Of a DNA stretch of 64,000 nt, positions 52,398 to 60,507 are shown piece after piece. Made by a program: the position numbers and the translations under genes. Each line of letters opens with the position of its first letter. Positions within the stretch are counted from its first letter, which is position 1. The notes under the pieces are model-generated. The model had not been told where the DNA came from. It did no database searches and worked only from the letters and a program-made list of their open reading frames with translations. The stretch is from assembly GCA_965198825.1 (NCBI GenBank), contig CBDAQB010000001.1, positions 868,001 through 932,000 of the forward strand, written 5' to 3'. This DNA is from BOG-908 sp965198825 (lineage in GTDB: Bacteria; Pseudomonadota; Alphaproteobacteria; Acetobacterales; Acetobacteraceae).

Positions 52398-53213
52398 ATG
52401 AAACGGATGCTCCGCCGGCTAGTGCGGCCCGGCTTCCTCGCGGGAGCGGGCATCGTACTATTCTGGGCTATTTGTGCGTTGTTCGGCTCATATCTGGCGC
52501 CGAATAGCCCTTATGCGGACGACATGATGAACGCGCTGGCACCACCTTCGGCCGCGCACTGGTTCGGCACAGACCAGATCGGACGGGACGTCTTTTCCCG
52601 CGTCATAGTCGGCGCCCGATCCATATTGTCAGTGGCGCCTGCGGCTACTCTGCTTTCTGCCGTTTCCGGAACTACGCTGGGTCTTGTTACGGGCTACGCC
52701 GGCGGCTGGCTCGATGCGGTGCTCAGCCGGCTGATCGAGGTCATATTGGCGCTGCCGCTTATCGTAGTGGCGCTGCTGGTGCTGGTGGCCCTCGGACCGT
52801 CCTCGCTGAACGTTACCTTTGTGATTGCGCTCATCTTTACGCCGATTATCGCGCGAACCGTCAGGAGTGCCGTCATAGCGGAATGCAAGCTGGACTACGT
52901 ACCGGCTGCCCAGCTCCGGGATGAAAGCGCTCTGCATATTATGTTCGTGGAAATCCTTCCTAACATCCTGCCACCGATCGTCGTCGAGGTAACCGTCCGT
53001 TTAGGGTATGCGATCTTTACGGTTGCTTCGCTGAGCTTTCTAGGATTCGGGATTCAACCGCCATCGCCGGATTGGGGCCTCACCATCGCCGAAAACTATG
53101 GCCTCATAGTTGGTGGATACGGCTGGACGGTGGGATTTGCAGCGCTTGCTACGGCTTCGCTTGTCGTCGGTGTCAATCTGTTGGCTGAGGGCTTGCAGGA
53201 AGCGCTCCAATGA
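52398..53213 (+). CDS. ABC transporter permease (DppC/OppC type)
   Basis: A 271-residue permease of the DppC group. It begins with a membrane helix (FLAGAGIVLFWAICALFGSY), then HWFGTDQIGRDVFSRVIVGARSI and the later LSFLGFGIQPPSPDWGLTI block typical of the family. It lies 19 bp after the first permease and overlaps the ATPase gene by 4 bp. Confidence 0.92.
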   Translation: MKRMLRRLVRPGFLAGAGIVLFWAICALFGSYLAPNSPYADDMMNALAPPSAAHWFGTDQIGRDVFSRVIVGARSILSVAPAATLLSAVSGTTLGLVTGYAGGWLDAVLSRLIEVILALPLIVVALLVLVALGPSSLNVTFVIALIFTPIIARTVRSAVIAECKLDYVPAAQLRDESALHIMFVEILPNILPPIVVEVTVRLGYAIFTVASLSFLGFGIQPPSPDWGLTIAENYGLIVGGYGWTVGFAALATASLVVGVNLLAEGLQEALQ

Positions 53214-55195
53214 GCGCCGCCGCCACTTGCCCGGCGCTTCGCATTACGAACTTGAGCGTCGCCTATAACAAGCTTGCAGTCTTGCGAGACGTCTCATTCA
53301 CCGTCGGGGAAGGTGAGTGTTACGGCTTGGTCGGCGAGTCCGGCTGCGGCAAATCGACAGCGGCCTTTGCAGCACTCCGCGCCTTGTCACGCGCCGGAAA
53401 AGTCAGCGGTGAGATCAACATCGCGGGGCAGGATGTCCGGGCGTTGACGCCACGTGGTCTGCGAGAGCTGTGGGCGCGTCGTGTCTCCATGGTTTATCAA
53501 GACCCAAGCCGGGCGCTCAATCCAACACTAGCTGTCGGCGTCCAGCTGATAGAAGCGTTCGCTGTTTTGGGTGAGAAGGACAGCCGCACCAAGGCGGAGG
53601 CGATGTTGGCAAAGGTGCAGATACCATCACCTTCGCGCGCCATGTCGGCCTATCCGCACCAGCTCTCCGGCGGCACACAGCAGCGCGTGGTCATTGCCAT
53701 GGCTTTGGCAAAAAATCCGCTTCTGCTGGTGCTGGACGAACCTACGACAGGTCTCGATGCAACCGTGGAAGCAGAAATCCTCGATCTGGTCGATCTGCTT
53801 CGCCGCGAGCACGGGACTGCCATCCTGTTGATTAGCCACAACCTGCCCATGGTCGCGCGCATGTGCGACCGCATCGGTGTGCTTTATGCCGGCAGTCTCG
53901 TGGAAGAGGGTCCTGCGTCGGACGTGCTCCGTGCTCCGCGGCATCCTTATACGGCGCGTTTGATTACCTGCCTGCCGGGCGGAGTGCTGAGGAGGCAGGA
54001 TGGGCCGCTGCAAACCATTCCGGGGCAACTACCAGCGCCCGGCGCTGTCTTGGACGCGTGCGTCTTTGCGCCTCGCTGTGACTGCGTGGAGGCGATTTGC
54101 CGCACCGTTCCCCCACCAGAGGTCTGGAGCGGACCTTCCAGCAGTCGCCACATGGCGAGATGTCATTTCGAGCCGCCGTTTCCGGCTGCGACTGAAGCCC
54201 TGCCGGACCTTGTCGTTACGGATTCGGTAACGCCGCAGCGTAACCACTCACGGCCAGTGTTACAGGCCAGGAACCTCAACAAGACATATCCCGGCGGTGT
54301 TCGCGCTATTTGTTCTGTCAATTTCAGCCTTGAGGCTGGCGAAACCTTAGGTCTGGTTGGCGAGTCTGGGAGCGGCAAGACAACGCTGGCTCGCCTGCTG
54401 CTCGGGCTTACCGTGCCGGACCCTGGAGGCGACGTTCTGCTTGACGGTGAGCCGCTGGGTCAAACGCTTTCGGCCCGCAGCAGGGCCGAGCGGCAGGCCA
54501 TCCAGATCATTTTCCAGAACCCCGATTCGGCGCTCAACCGCGCGCATCGGATCAGCCACATTCTAACGCGGCCGCTTGCGCATTTGGCTGGTCTCTCGGG
54601 ATTGGGTCTGAAGGCCGCGCTCGGTGAACTGACGCAAGGCGTCCGTCTTGGTCAGGCCCATCTCGCCATGCGCCCGCGGGCGCTTTCAGGCGGCCTTAAG
54701 CAGCGCGTCGCCATAGCGCGCGCCTTTGCCGGGCGGCCGCGCGTGGTGATCTGCGACGAGCCTACCTCCGCCCTGGACGTGTCCGTGCAAGCCGCAATCC
54801 TCAACCTGCTTGCCGCACTTCAGAAACGCGAAGATGTCGCCTATGTGTTCATTTCGCACGATTTGGCGGTCGTGCGTTATCTTGCGGACCGAATTGCAGT
54901 CATGTATCTCGGGCACATGCTTGAAATCGGCCCGGCCGACGAAGTACTCGCCGGCCCGCATCATCCCTACACCGCTGCCCTGGTGTCCGCCGCTACGGCG
55001 GCTACGCGGATCCGTCTAAGGGGCGAGATCCCAGGACCGGGTATGATCGAGACCGGGTGCATCTTTCACCGAAATTGCCCGCGAAATCTCGGGCCGATCT
55101 GTGAAACAGTGGTGCCGCCCTTCGCCCTCGCAGATGCTCATGCCATCCGGTGCCACATTCCGCGAGCGGAGCTGCCGACCGCTTCGTCGAATTGA
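53210..55195 (+). CDS. Fused dual ABC ATPase (DppD-DppF type)
   Basis: A 661-residue protein with two nucleotide-binding domains in tandem. Domain 1 (about 1-320): Walker A GESGCGKST, signature LSGGTQQRV, Walker B LLLVLDEPTTGLDATVE. Domain 2 (about 340-650): Walker A GESGSGKTT, signature ALSGGLKQRVAIARAFA, Walker B VVICDEPTSALDVSVQAAIL. Each ends with an oligopeptide-transporter C-terminal extension containing cysteines (CVFAPRCDCVEAICR and CIFHRNCPRNLGPIC). This one chain replaces the separate DppD and DppF ATPases. Confidence 0.93.
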   Translation: MSAAATCPALRITNLSVAYNKLAVLRDVSFTVGEGECYGLVGESGCGKSTAAFAALRALSRAGKVSGEINIAGQDVRALTPRGLRELWARRVSMVYQDPSRALNPTLAVGVQLIEAFAVLGEKDSRTKAEAMLAKVQIPSPSRAMSAYPHQLSGGTQQRVVIAMALAKNPLLLVLDEPTTGLDATVEAEILDLVDLLRREHGTAILLISHNLPMVARMCDRIGVLYAGSLVEEGPASDVLRAPRHPYTARLITCLPGGVLRRQDGPLQTIPGQLPAPGAVLDACVFAPRCDCVEAICRTVPPPEVWSGPSSSRHMARCHFEPPFPAATEALPDLVVTDSVTPQRNHSRPVLQARNLNKTYPGGVRAICSVNFSLEAGETLGLVGESGSGKTTLARLLLGLTVPDPGGDVLLDGEPLGQTLSARSRAERQAIQIIFQNPDSALNRAHRISHILTRPLAHLAGLSGLGLKAALGELTQGVRLGQAHLAMRPRALSGGLKQRVAIARAFAGRPRVVICDEPTSALDVSVQAAILNLLAALQKREDVAYVFISHDLAVVRYLADRIAVMYLGHMLEIGPADEVLAGPHHPYTAALVSAATAATRIRLRGEIPGPGMIETGCIFHRNCPRNLGPICETVVPPFALADAHAIRCHIPRAELPTASSN

Positions 55196-55277
55196 GAAAG
55201 AAAGCTGTTTTAGCTCAAATAAAACAAAGTGGTTCAACTTCTTCCGGCTTCAAGACTTCCTAGAGCACCGGCCAAGT

Positions 55278-55316
55278 TCCAAAAACTTTTTGGTTCTTTT
55301 TTTAAAAAAGAACTGC
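55278..55316. repeat. Dispersed palindromic repeat, copy G (one clear arm)
   Basis: The arm GTTC...GAAC at 55293-55313, preceded by AAAAACTTTTTG, is clear. A degenerate left arm may lie around 55203-55230. It lies between the convergent ABC ATPase and YeiH-like genes. Confidence 0.7.
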
Positions 55317-55320
55317 TTTA

Positions 55321-56349
55321 CTACGCCACCCCCAATGTCCAGATCAGTGCCAGACTGACAAGGCCCAACGTCAGCAGTGAAAACGTAACGGCAGCTGTCA
55401 CGCGCAAGCCTGCTTTCGCGACGACACGCACATCGACGCCCAATCCCAGCGCTGCCATGGAAATCGTCGTAAGCAGATTTGCTGTCATTTTGATGGTTGG
55501 CAAAGTGGTTTGCGGTATCGCCCCTAGTGAGCGAACCGCGAGCACGAGCAGGAAGCCTACGATGAACCACGGCACCAACTCGCTGAGGGTGGGGCCGCCG
55601 CGCGACGGCGCTTCGCCCGGCTCTCTGAGGCGCCTGGTGAGGAGCGAAAGGCAGAGCACGACTGGGCCGAGCATAAGCACCCGCACCAGCTTGACTACGG
55701 TCCCAACCTGGTTGCTCAACGCCCCTATTGGCAACGTTGCCGCAAGAACCTGGGGCACCGCGTAGACAGTGAGTCCGGCGAGTACGCCGTATTGCGTCAA
55801 AGAGAGAAGGAGAACAGGTACTAGAAGCGGCAGGAGCAATACGACCAAAACACCGAGCACTGCGGTGAATGCGATGGAAGAGGCGATGTCGTCGGCCTCC
55901 GCTCCGATGACGGGGGCGACTGCTGCGATGGCCGAGTTGCCGCAAATCGAGTTGCCGCAGGCAACAAGAATGGCCATACGTTGAGGCAGCCCGAGCGCGC
56001 GGCTAATCCCGTAGCTGGTGACGATCGCAACGGTCACTACGAGAACGATGCCGGCAAGCAGAGCGGGACCGAGGGCGAGAACGGTGTGGGCGCTGACCGA
56101 TGCCCCGAGCAGGACGACTGCGATTTCCAGAAGGATCTTGGCGCTAAAGGCAATGCCGGGCTGTAGTGGCGCACTGGGCGTCCAGATTGTCCGGATAATG
56201 ACTCCTATCAGAATGGCGAGGACGAGCGCCTCCAGATAGGACTCTCCCCAAAGCTGTTTTTCGGCAGCCTCCAGGAGCCTTGCCGTAGCCGTGACCAGCA
56301 GGCAAAGCAGAACGCCTGGTAGCACGCGTATAATTGGAAGATGGGACAA
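55321..56349 (-). CDS. YeiH/UPF0324-family membrane transporter
   Basis: A 342-residue inner-membrane protein with about nine or ten hydrophobic segments, matching UPF0324/YeiH. Conserved blocks are LVLAILIGVIIRTIW, ILLEIAVVLLGASVS and LVACGNSICGNSAIAAVAPV, which gives the family's polar motif, with NLLTTISMAALGLGVDVR near the end. Members have been proposed to export sulfate or related anions, without firm proof for most. A LysR gene lies 94 bp upstream on the same strand; this pair resembles yeiE-yeiH of enterobacteria. The stop is close to repeat copy G. Confidence 0.88.
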   Translation of the reverse strand: MSHLPIIRVLPGVLLCLLVTATARLLEAAEKQLWGESYLEALVLAILIGVIIRTIWTPSAPLQPGIAFSAKILLEIAVVLLGASVSAHTVLALGPALLAGIVLVVTVAIVTSYGISRALGLPQRMAILVACGNSICGNSAIAAVAPVIGAEADDIASSIAFTAVLGVLVVLLLPLLVPVLLLSLTQYGVLAGLTVYAVPQVLAATLPIGALSNQVGTVVKLVRVLMLGPVVLCLSLLTRRLREPGEAPSRGGPTLSELVPWFIVGFLLVLAVRSLGAIPQTTLPTIKMTANLLTTISMAALGLGVDVRVVAKAGLRVTAAVTFSLLTLGLVSLALIWTLGVA

Positions 56350-56443
56350 AACCGCGCTTTCCGGATGACAGGTGCGAGGTAGCGCTGGCTGATCAGTCCG
56401 ATAAGGCGATTTCTCTGCTTACATTAATCGCCTAATGAGATGG

Positions 56444-57346
56444 TTACACCCTCCGAGGTGACTGGCTGGTTTGCGCGATTAGCTCGAGCAGGGCTTCCGA
56501 GCAGGGGCTGTGGTAGCGTTCCCGGTGACGTAGAATTTGAAATGCGCGGTCTGGCAGAGGCAGTCTGACCTCCTGGAGAAGCCCTGCTTCGAGGCTGGGA
56601 GCCGCCACGGAAGCGGAGATCACAGTGGCGCCCAACCCGGCTTCGACTGCACCGCGCACCGCTTCGTTGGAAGGAAGGACCAGCGCGACCTGGAGCGAGG
56701 CGAGGCTTAGCCCGAAACCGTGCACCGCCGCCTCGAAAACCGAGCGGGTGCCGGAGCCTGGTTCACGCAGCACCCAATCGCTCCCTGCTATGGCTTGAGG
56801 CGTGATGCTGCCGAGCTTTGCCCAAGGATGGTCGGGTGCCACGACCAACACCATCCGGTCGCGTGCCACGATGGTGGTCGACAAGGCTGGCGCATCCACG
56901 TCGCCCTCGACAAAGCCGATCCCGGCGATGCCTTCGGACACGGATCTTGCAACCTGCGCACTGTTGCCGATGGTAAGCGACAGGGTAATGCCGGGATGCG
57001 CGCGGTGGAACGCGACGAGATGGCGCGGGAGCCAGTAGCTTGCAATGGTTTGGCTGGCGTGCACCGCGAGGCTGCCGCGCCGCAAGCTTGCGTGATCGTT
57101 TAGCGCCTGCTCGGCTACATCGGCGCGAGCAATCACTGCGCGTGCTTCAGGGAGGAACAACCTGCCGGAATCAGTCAGAGAGACACCCCGACCGACACGA
57201 TCAAACAATTTGGTCCTATGCCGTGCCTCCAAGGCGGCAATCGCAGCGCTAACTGCCGATTGCGCAAGGCCGAGTGCAGCAGCCGCCTGTGTCACATGCT
57301 CTCTCTCAGCCACCGCAACGAAAATCCTCAGTTGTTCCAGGGTCAT
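56444..57346 (-). CDS. LysR-type regulator, YeiE/CysB-like neighbour of the YeiH gene
   Basis: A 300-residue LysR regulator. The HTH region is LEQLRIFVAVAEREHVTQAA, ALGLAQSAVSAAIAALEARH, followed by LFDRVGRGVSLTDSGRLFL. The effector domain begins around residue 90 (LAVHASQTIASYWLPRHLVA). The ATG at 57346 gives MTLEQLRIF at the family start; an in-frame codon 105 bp upstream is rejected. It is codirectional with the YeiH-like gene. Whether it senses sulfite or another anion, as proposed for YeiE, is an extrapolation. Confidence 0.88.
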   Translation of the reverse strand: MTLEQLRIFVAVAEREHVTQAAAALGLAQSAVSAAIAALEARHRTKLFDRVGRGVSLTDSGRLFLPEARAVIARADVAEQALNDHASLRRGSLAVHASQTIASYWLPRHLVAFHRAHPGITLSLTIGNSAQVARSVSEGIAGIGFVEGDVDAPALSTTIVARDRMVLVVAPDHPWAKLGSITPQAIAGSDWVLREPGSGTRSVFEAAVHGFGLSLASLQVALVLPSNEAVRGAVEAGLGATVISASVAAPSLEAGLLQEVRLPLPDRAFQILRHRERYHSPCSEALLELIAQTSQSPRRV

Positions 57347-57548
57347 GAGGCCCAACACAACAGTCTGGGTGCCCACGCGCAAAGATGCTTGGGAGAAGTT
57401 GTCGACACGTATCCTAGGTAGAGCATACGACCTCACGGTATTTCGTTGCACCCATCTGCATCTGCGGCCTCATCGCCTCCGTAACCGACGCGCGATCGGC
57501 CGGTCGCCCGCCTTGATACCGGCGGCTCCTCTGAATGATGAGGCTAAA

Positions 57549-58457
57549 ATGCCCCTCGACACTTTTACGCCAGATGCCGATCCGCTCGCTCCAAATCGCC
57601 GGAGCCTCCTCCGTGGCGCCGGGATCGGTGCCGCTGTTGCCGGAGCCGCCGCCCTGGGCCTCGGCGCTAGTACAACGCCTGCTTCTGCTGCCGCCCTCAC
57701 CGATGCCGACATTCTCAATTTTGCTCTTAACCTCGAGTATCTTGAGGCTGAATATTATCTAATGGCGGTGTATGGCCGCGGCCTGACCAATGCGGAAAGC
57801 ACGGGCGTCGGCGGTGATCCAGGTTATGTCAACGGCGGCGCCAAGGTAAACTTCACCACGCCCGCAATTGCACAATACGCCTACGAGATTGCAAACGACG
57901 AATTCAACCATGTCTTGTTCCTTCGTTCGGCACTCGGGAGTTCGGCTGTTGCCCGGCCGGCGATTGATCTAAATGCCAGCTTTACCACTCTGGCGCGTGC
58001 GGCCGGCGTCGTAGGACCAAATGGCACCTTCAATCCGTTCCTGAACGAACTCGATTTCCTCATTGGCGCCTTCATATTCGAAGACGTCGGTGTCACCGCC
58101 TATCTTGGTGCAGCGGCTTCGATTATGGATAAAAACTACCTCACCGCCGCCGGCGGCATTTTGGCCGTTGAGGCCTACCACGCCTCCTCGATCCGCTTGC
58201 AGCTTTTGCAGCAAGGCTTGAAGGGCCCAGCAAACAAGATCAGTGCCCTCCGCGCGACGTTGTCGGCTGCGGTTGTCTCTGGCCAGGGTGACGACCAGGG
58301 CATTACGATCGGCGGCCGCTCGAACATCGTTCCCGCCGATAGCAACTCCATCGCGTTCGCACGCACCCCGCAGCAAGTTCTGAACATCGTCTATGGCGGC
58401 GGTTCGAGCAGCGGCTACCTGTTCTTCCCGAATAAAATGAACGGCACCATCAGCTAG
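57549..58457 (+). CDS. Secreted ferritin-like domain protein (desiccation-related type)
   Basis: A 302-residue ferritin-like four-helix-bundle protein of the Ferritin_2/desiccation-related type. A twin-arginine signal (NRRSLLRGAGIGAAVAGAAA) ends near ASAAA. Helices show EYLEAEYYLMAVYG, NDEFNHVLFLRSAL and AVEAYHASSIRLQL, with the carboxylate and histidine ligands of a possible di-metal site. Glycine-rich and Asn-rich loops follow. The ATG at 57549 has AGG upstream. A clear terminator hairpin follows the stop. Function in stress or metal binding is inferred from the family. Confidence 0.82.
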   Translation: MPLDTFTPDADPLAPNRRSLLRGAGIGAAVAGAAALGLGASTTPASAAALTDADILNFALNLEYLEAEYYLMAVYGRGLTNAESTGVGGDPGYVNGGAKVNFTTPAIAQYAYEIANDEFNHVLFLRSALGSSAVARPAIDLNASFTTLARAAGVVGPNGTFNPFLNELDFLIGAFIFEDVGVTAYLGAAASIMDKNYLTAAGGILAVEAYHASSIRLQLLQQGLKGPANKISALRATLSAAVVSGQGDDQGITIGGRSNIVPADSNSIAFARTPQQVLNIVYGGGSSSGYLFFPNKMNGTIS

Positions 58458-58466
58458 GACTCTCCT

Positions 58467-58505
58467 GTGACTGTGCCGGTGCAACCTGGCACAGTCACTT
58501 CCGCC
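58467..58505 (+). terminator. Strong stem-loop terminator after the ferritin-like gene
   Basis: A perfect 11-bp stem GTGACTGTGCC / GGCACAGTCAC (58467-58477 and 58488-58498) starts 9 bp after the stop codon, and the inner GGT...ACC can extend it. The following tail TTCCGCCTCT is only partly T-rich, so it is a good hairpin with a weak U-tract. Confidence 0.65.
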
Positions 58506-58596
58506 TCTCAGACACGCCTATCGTATTCGCGCTCTTTAAAGAAACGTGCTTTGCTGGCGCCCGGATAGCTGATCATTACGACATCAGGGCCCGATT

Positions 58597-59706
58597 ATGC
58601 GTGCCGGCATCTTTTGCCTGATTGCCACTGCCGTTCTGTTGCTGGGCCGATCTGCTGCAATCGGCGAGACGGTCGATTTTGACCTCGTGAAGAAGTTTGG
58701 CGCCATCTCGCACGCTTCGGTCGAGCGGGCGGTGTTGGAAGCCAGACGCCACTTCGCGACCAAGCCGGACGATGTGGTCATTTTGCATTTCCCGCCGGGC
58801 GTTTATGGACTGTCGACAGATGGTCTAGACACGGCCGGGATAGATGTCAGCCGTGTCCGCCCTTCAGCGATCGGCCGGCTGATTCTGCAGGGCGCCGGCA
58901 TGGCTGCCACGACACTAGTCTTCGATTCGCACCATGATGAGCTTCTCGGCCGGGCCAGCTTTCATGTCTCTTTTGTAGGCATGCATTTCACGATTGGCCA
59001 CATGACGGTCAGCCAAGGCCACGTCGTCGCTATCGAGCCTGGCGCTGTCATCGTTCGTATCGAGGATGGATTCCCCACCCCCGGCGATCTGTTCAACCCG
59101 GCCAGCGATCGCGGCCGCTATCTTCGTCGCTGCGATGATCGAAGTGCCCCGCCGCACATAAGCAATGATGCCGGCAACACTCAGGTTGCCTGGCAAAATG
59201 CTGCACAGCTTTCCGGCCGAGATTGGCGCATCGAAATCCGTCCGACCGCGGGCACAAGTTTCAGGGTTGGCGATCTGCTTGCCATCAAGTCCAAAGGCAC
59301 TGAGGGTGGAGCCTATCGCTTCATCGGCGGAGCGGACATCGTGTTCGACGATGTGGCATGGAGCCGGATTACGCGCGGCGTATTTCGCGGCGTTAACAAC
59401 GTAAAAATCCTGAACTCTGCCATCTGGCGCGACCCGCCCGTAAACGGCCACTTGGCTTGTCTATCGTCTGCTGCAGGTGGCCCTCAAATCGGCCAACCAA
59501 ACGATCCGCCTACAACCGGCGATGTGGTGAAGAATTTTACGGCATCAGGAACAGGTGACGACGCACTAGCCTTCTTTAATGCCTCTGGCGAGATCAGCGG
59601 CGTCCACATTCAGGATTCGTTTGCTCGCGGCATTTTACTCTATGAAAGTCCCAACGTGTCGCTTAACAACATTAGAGCCGAGCGAGCCCCAGTGCTGCGT
59701 CAGTGA
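58597..59706 (+). CDS. Secreted right-handed beta-helix protein (pectate-lyase/GH28-like fold)
   Basis: A 369-residue protein with an N-terminal signal peptide (IFCLIATAVLLLGRSAAIG). The rest suggests a parallel beta-helix: repeated short strands with FHVSFVGMHFTIGHMTVS, VKILNSAIWRDPP, VKNFTASGTGDDALAFF, ISGVHIQDSF and VSLNNIRAERA. The GTGDDALAFF motif resembles the GDD catalytic region of GH28-type enzymes, but the rest of that signature is not obvious. It could be a polysaccharide lyase/hydrolase or a carbohydrate-binding protein. No enzyme class can be fixed. The protein stops soon after the last coil, so a C-terminal part may be lost. Confidence 0.6.
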   Translation: MRAGIFCLIATAVLLLGRSAAIGETVDFDLVKKFGAISHASVERAVLEARRHFATKPDDVVILHFPPGVYGLSTDGLDTAGIDVSRVRPSAIGRLILQGAGMAATTLVFDSHHDELLGRASFHVSFVGMHFTIGHMTVSQGHVVAIEPGAVIVRIEDGFPTPGDLFNPASDRGRYLRRCDDRSAPPHISNDAGNTQVAWQNAAQLSGRDWRIEIRPTAGTSFRVGDLLAIKSKGTEGGAYRFIGGADIVFDDVAWSRITRGVFRGVNNVKILNSAIWRDPPVNGHLACLSSAAGGPQIGQPNDPPTTGDVVKNFTASGTGDDALAFFNASGEISGVHIQDSFARGILLYESPNVSLNNIRAERAPVLRQ

Positions 59707-59752
59707 GGGTTTCTACGGCTTAGACAAATGCTTTGGGCAAATACCGAATAGG

Positions 59753-60007
59753 CTACGCCGTCTCACTAAGGTCTTGGTCAAAGCTTGCTAGAATCGTATT
59801 TGCTTCCGCGACACTATAGACGTAGACACCTGTCATACGTCCGCGGCTCCATTTGAAAAGTGCAGCCACGCCGCCGATGAAGCCCGTGCGTGGCTCACCC
59901 TCAAGGTCTTTCGACAGGAATGGTATACCGCCCACGAGCTCAAGGCCCTGCGGAGAGGCTACGAAGACCGGTATCTCACTAGGGACAGGCCGACGCGTTC
60001 GGTGCAT
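59753..60007 (-). CDS. Small hypothetical protein, 84 residues
   Basis: An 84-residue protein with a credible start: ATG at 60007 follows AGGTGG. It has a compact, beta-rich look (EIPVFVASPQGLELVGGIPF, GFIGGVAALFKWSRGRMTGV) and an acidic end. No family recognised. It is convergent with the beta-helix gene and lies upstream of a small lipoprotein gene on the same strand order. Coding status rests on the start site and composition. Confidence 0.5.
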   Translation of the reverse strand: MHRTRRPVPSEIPVFVASPQGLELVGGIPFLSKDLEGEPRTGFIGGVAALFKWSRGRMTGVYVYSVAEANTILASFDQDLSETA

Positions 60008-60097
60008 CGTCCACCTACGCGCCTCCAAGCAGCGTGTTCCCTCCTCTAACGAAGTTTTGACCGTTGAGTTGGACGCGGGGTGGTTTTAGCTAGGGCG

Positions 60098-60289
60098 TTA
60101 CTTCGCTCCGGCCGGGCTGTCCGCCGTTCCAGATCCTAGGATCCCACCGCCTGCTGACGATCCTGCGGTTGAACCCGCCGATGGTCCCGCGCCACTTTCT
60201 GCCTGGCCGGGCGCCCCAGCGGGTTGGTTTTGGCTGTTGGACGCGCAGCCCGCCGCGCTTAAGGCAAGAACTATAACGGCCCAACGCAT
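60098..60289 (-). CDS. Small predicted lipoprotein, 63 residues
   Basis: A 63-residue predicted lipoprotein: MRWAVIVLALSAAGC with lipobox LSAAGC at the end of the signal peptide. The mature part is only about 48 residues of Ser, Gly, Ala and Pro, with GSTAGSSAGGG-like low complexity, so it may act as a flexible tether. The ATG at 60289 has GAGGAG about 9 bp upstream. No function can be named. Confidence 0.6.
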   Translation of the reverse strand: MRWAVIVLALSAAGCASNSQNQPAGAPGQAESGAGPSAGSTAGSSAGGGILGSGTADSPAGAK

Positions 60290-60507
60290 TCTCTGTGCTC
60301 CTCGGTCTGAATAAAGGAGCGAACGCGTCATCGACGGATTAGTGCCTCAGGCTTGCACCACCTCGGTGCGGCAGCTTCATGTGACATCGCTAGCGGTTAT
60401 CGAATAATCGGCGCATCCGAAAGCACCCGTCATCACGCCAATCCGGCAGCTCGACCCGGTGCAGGACCTCATCTTCAAAGCGCAGGGAAGTGCCGCTAGG
60501 TTGCGGC

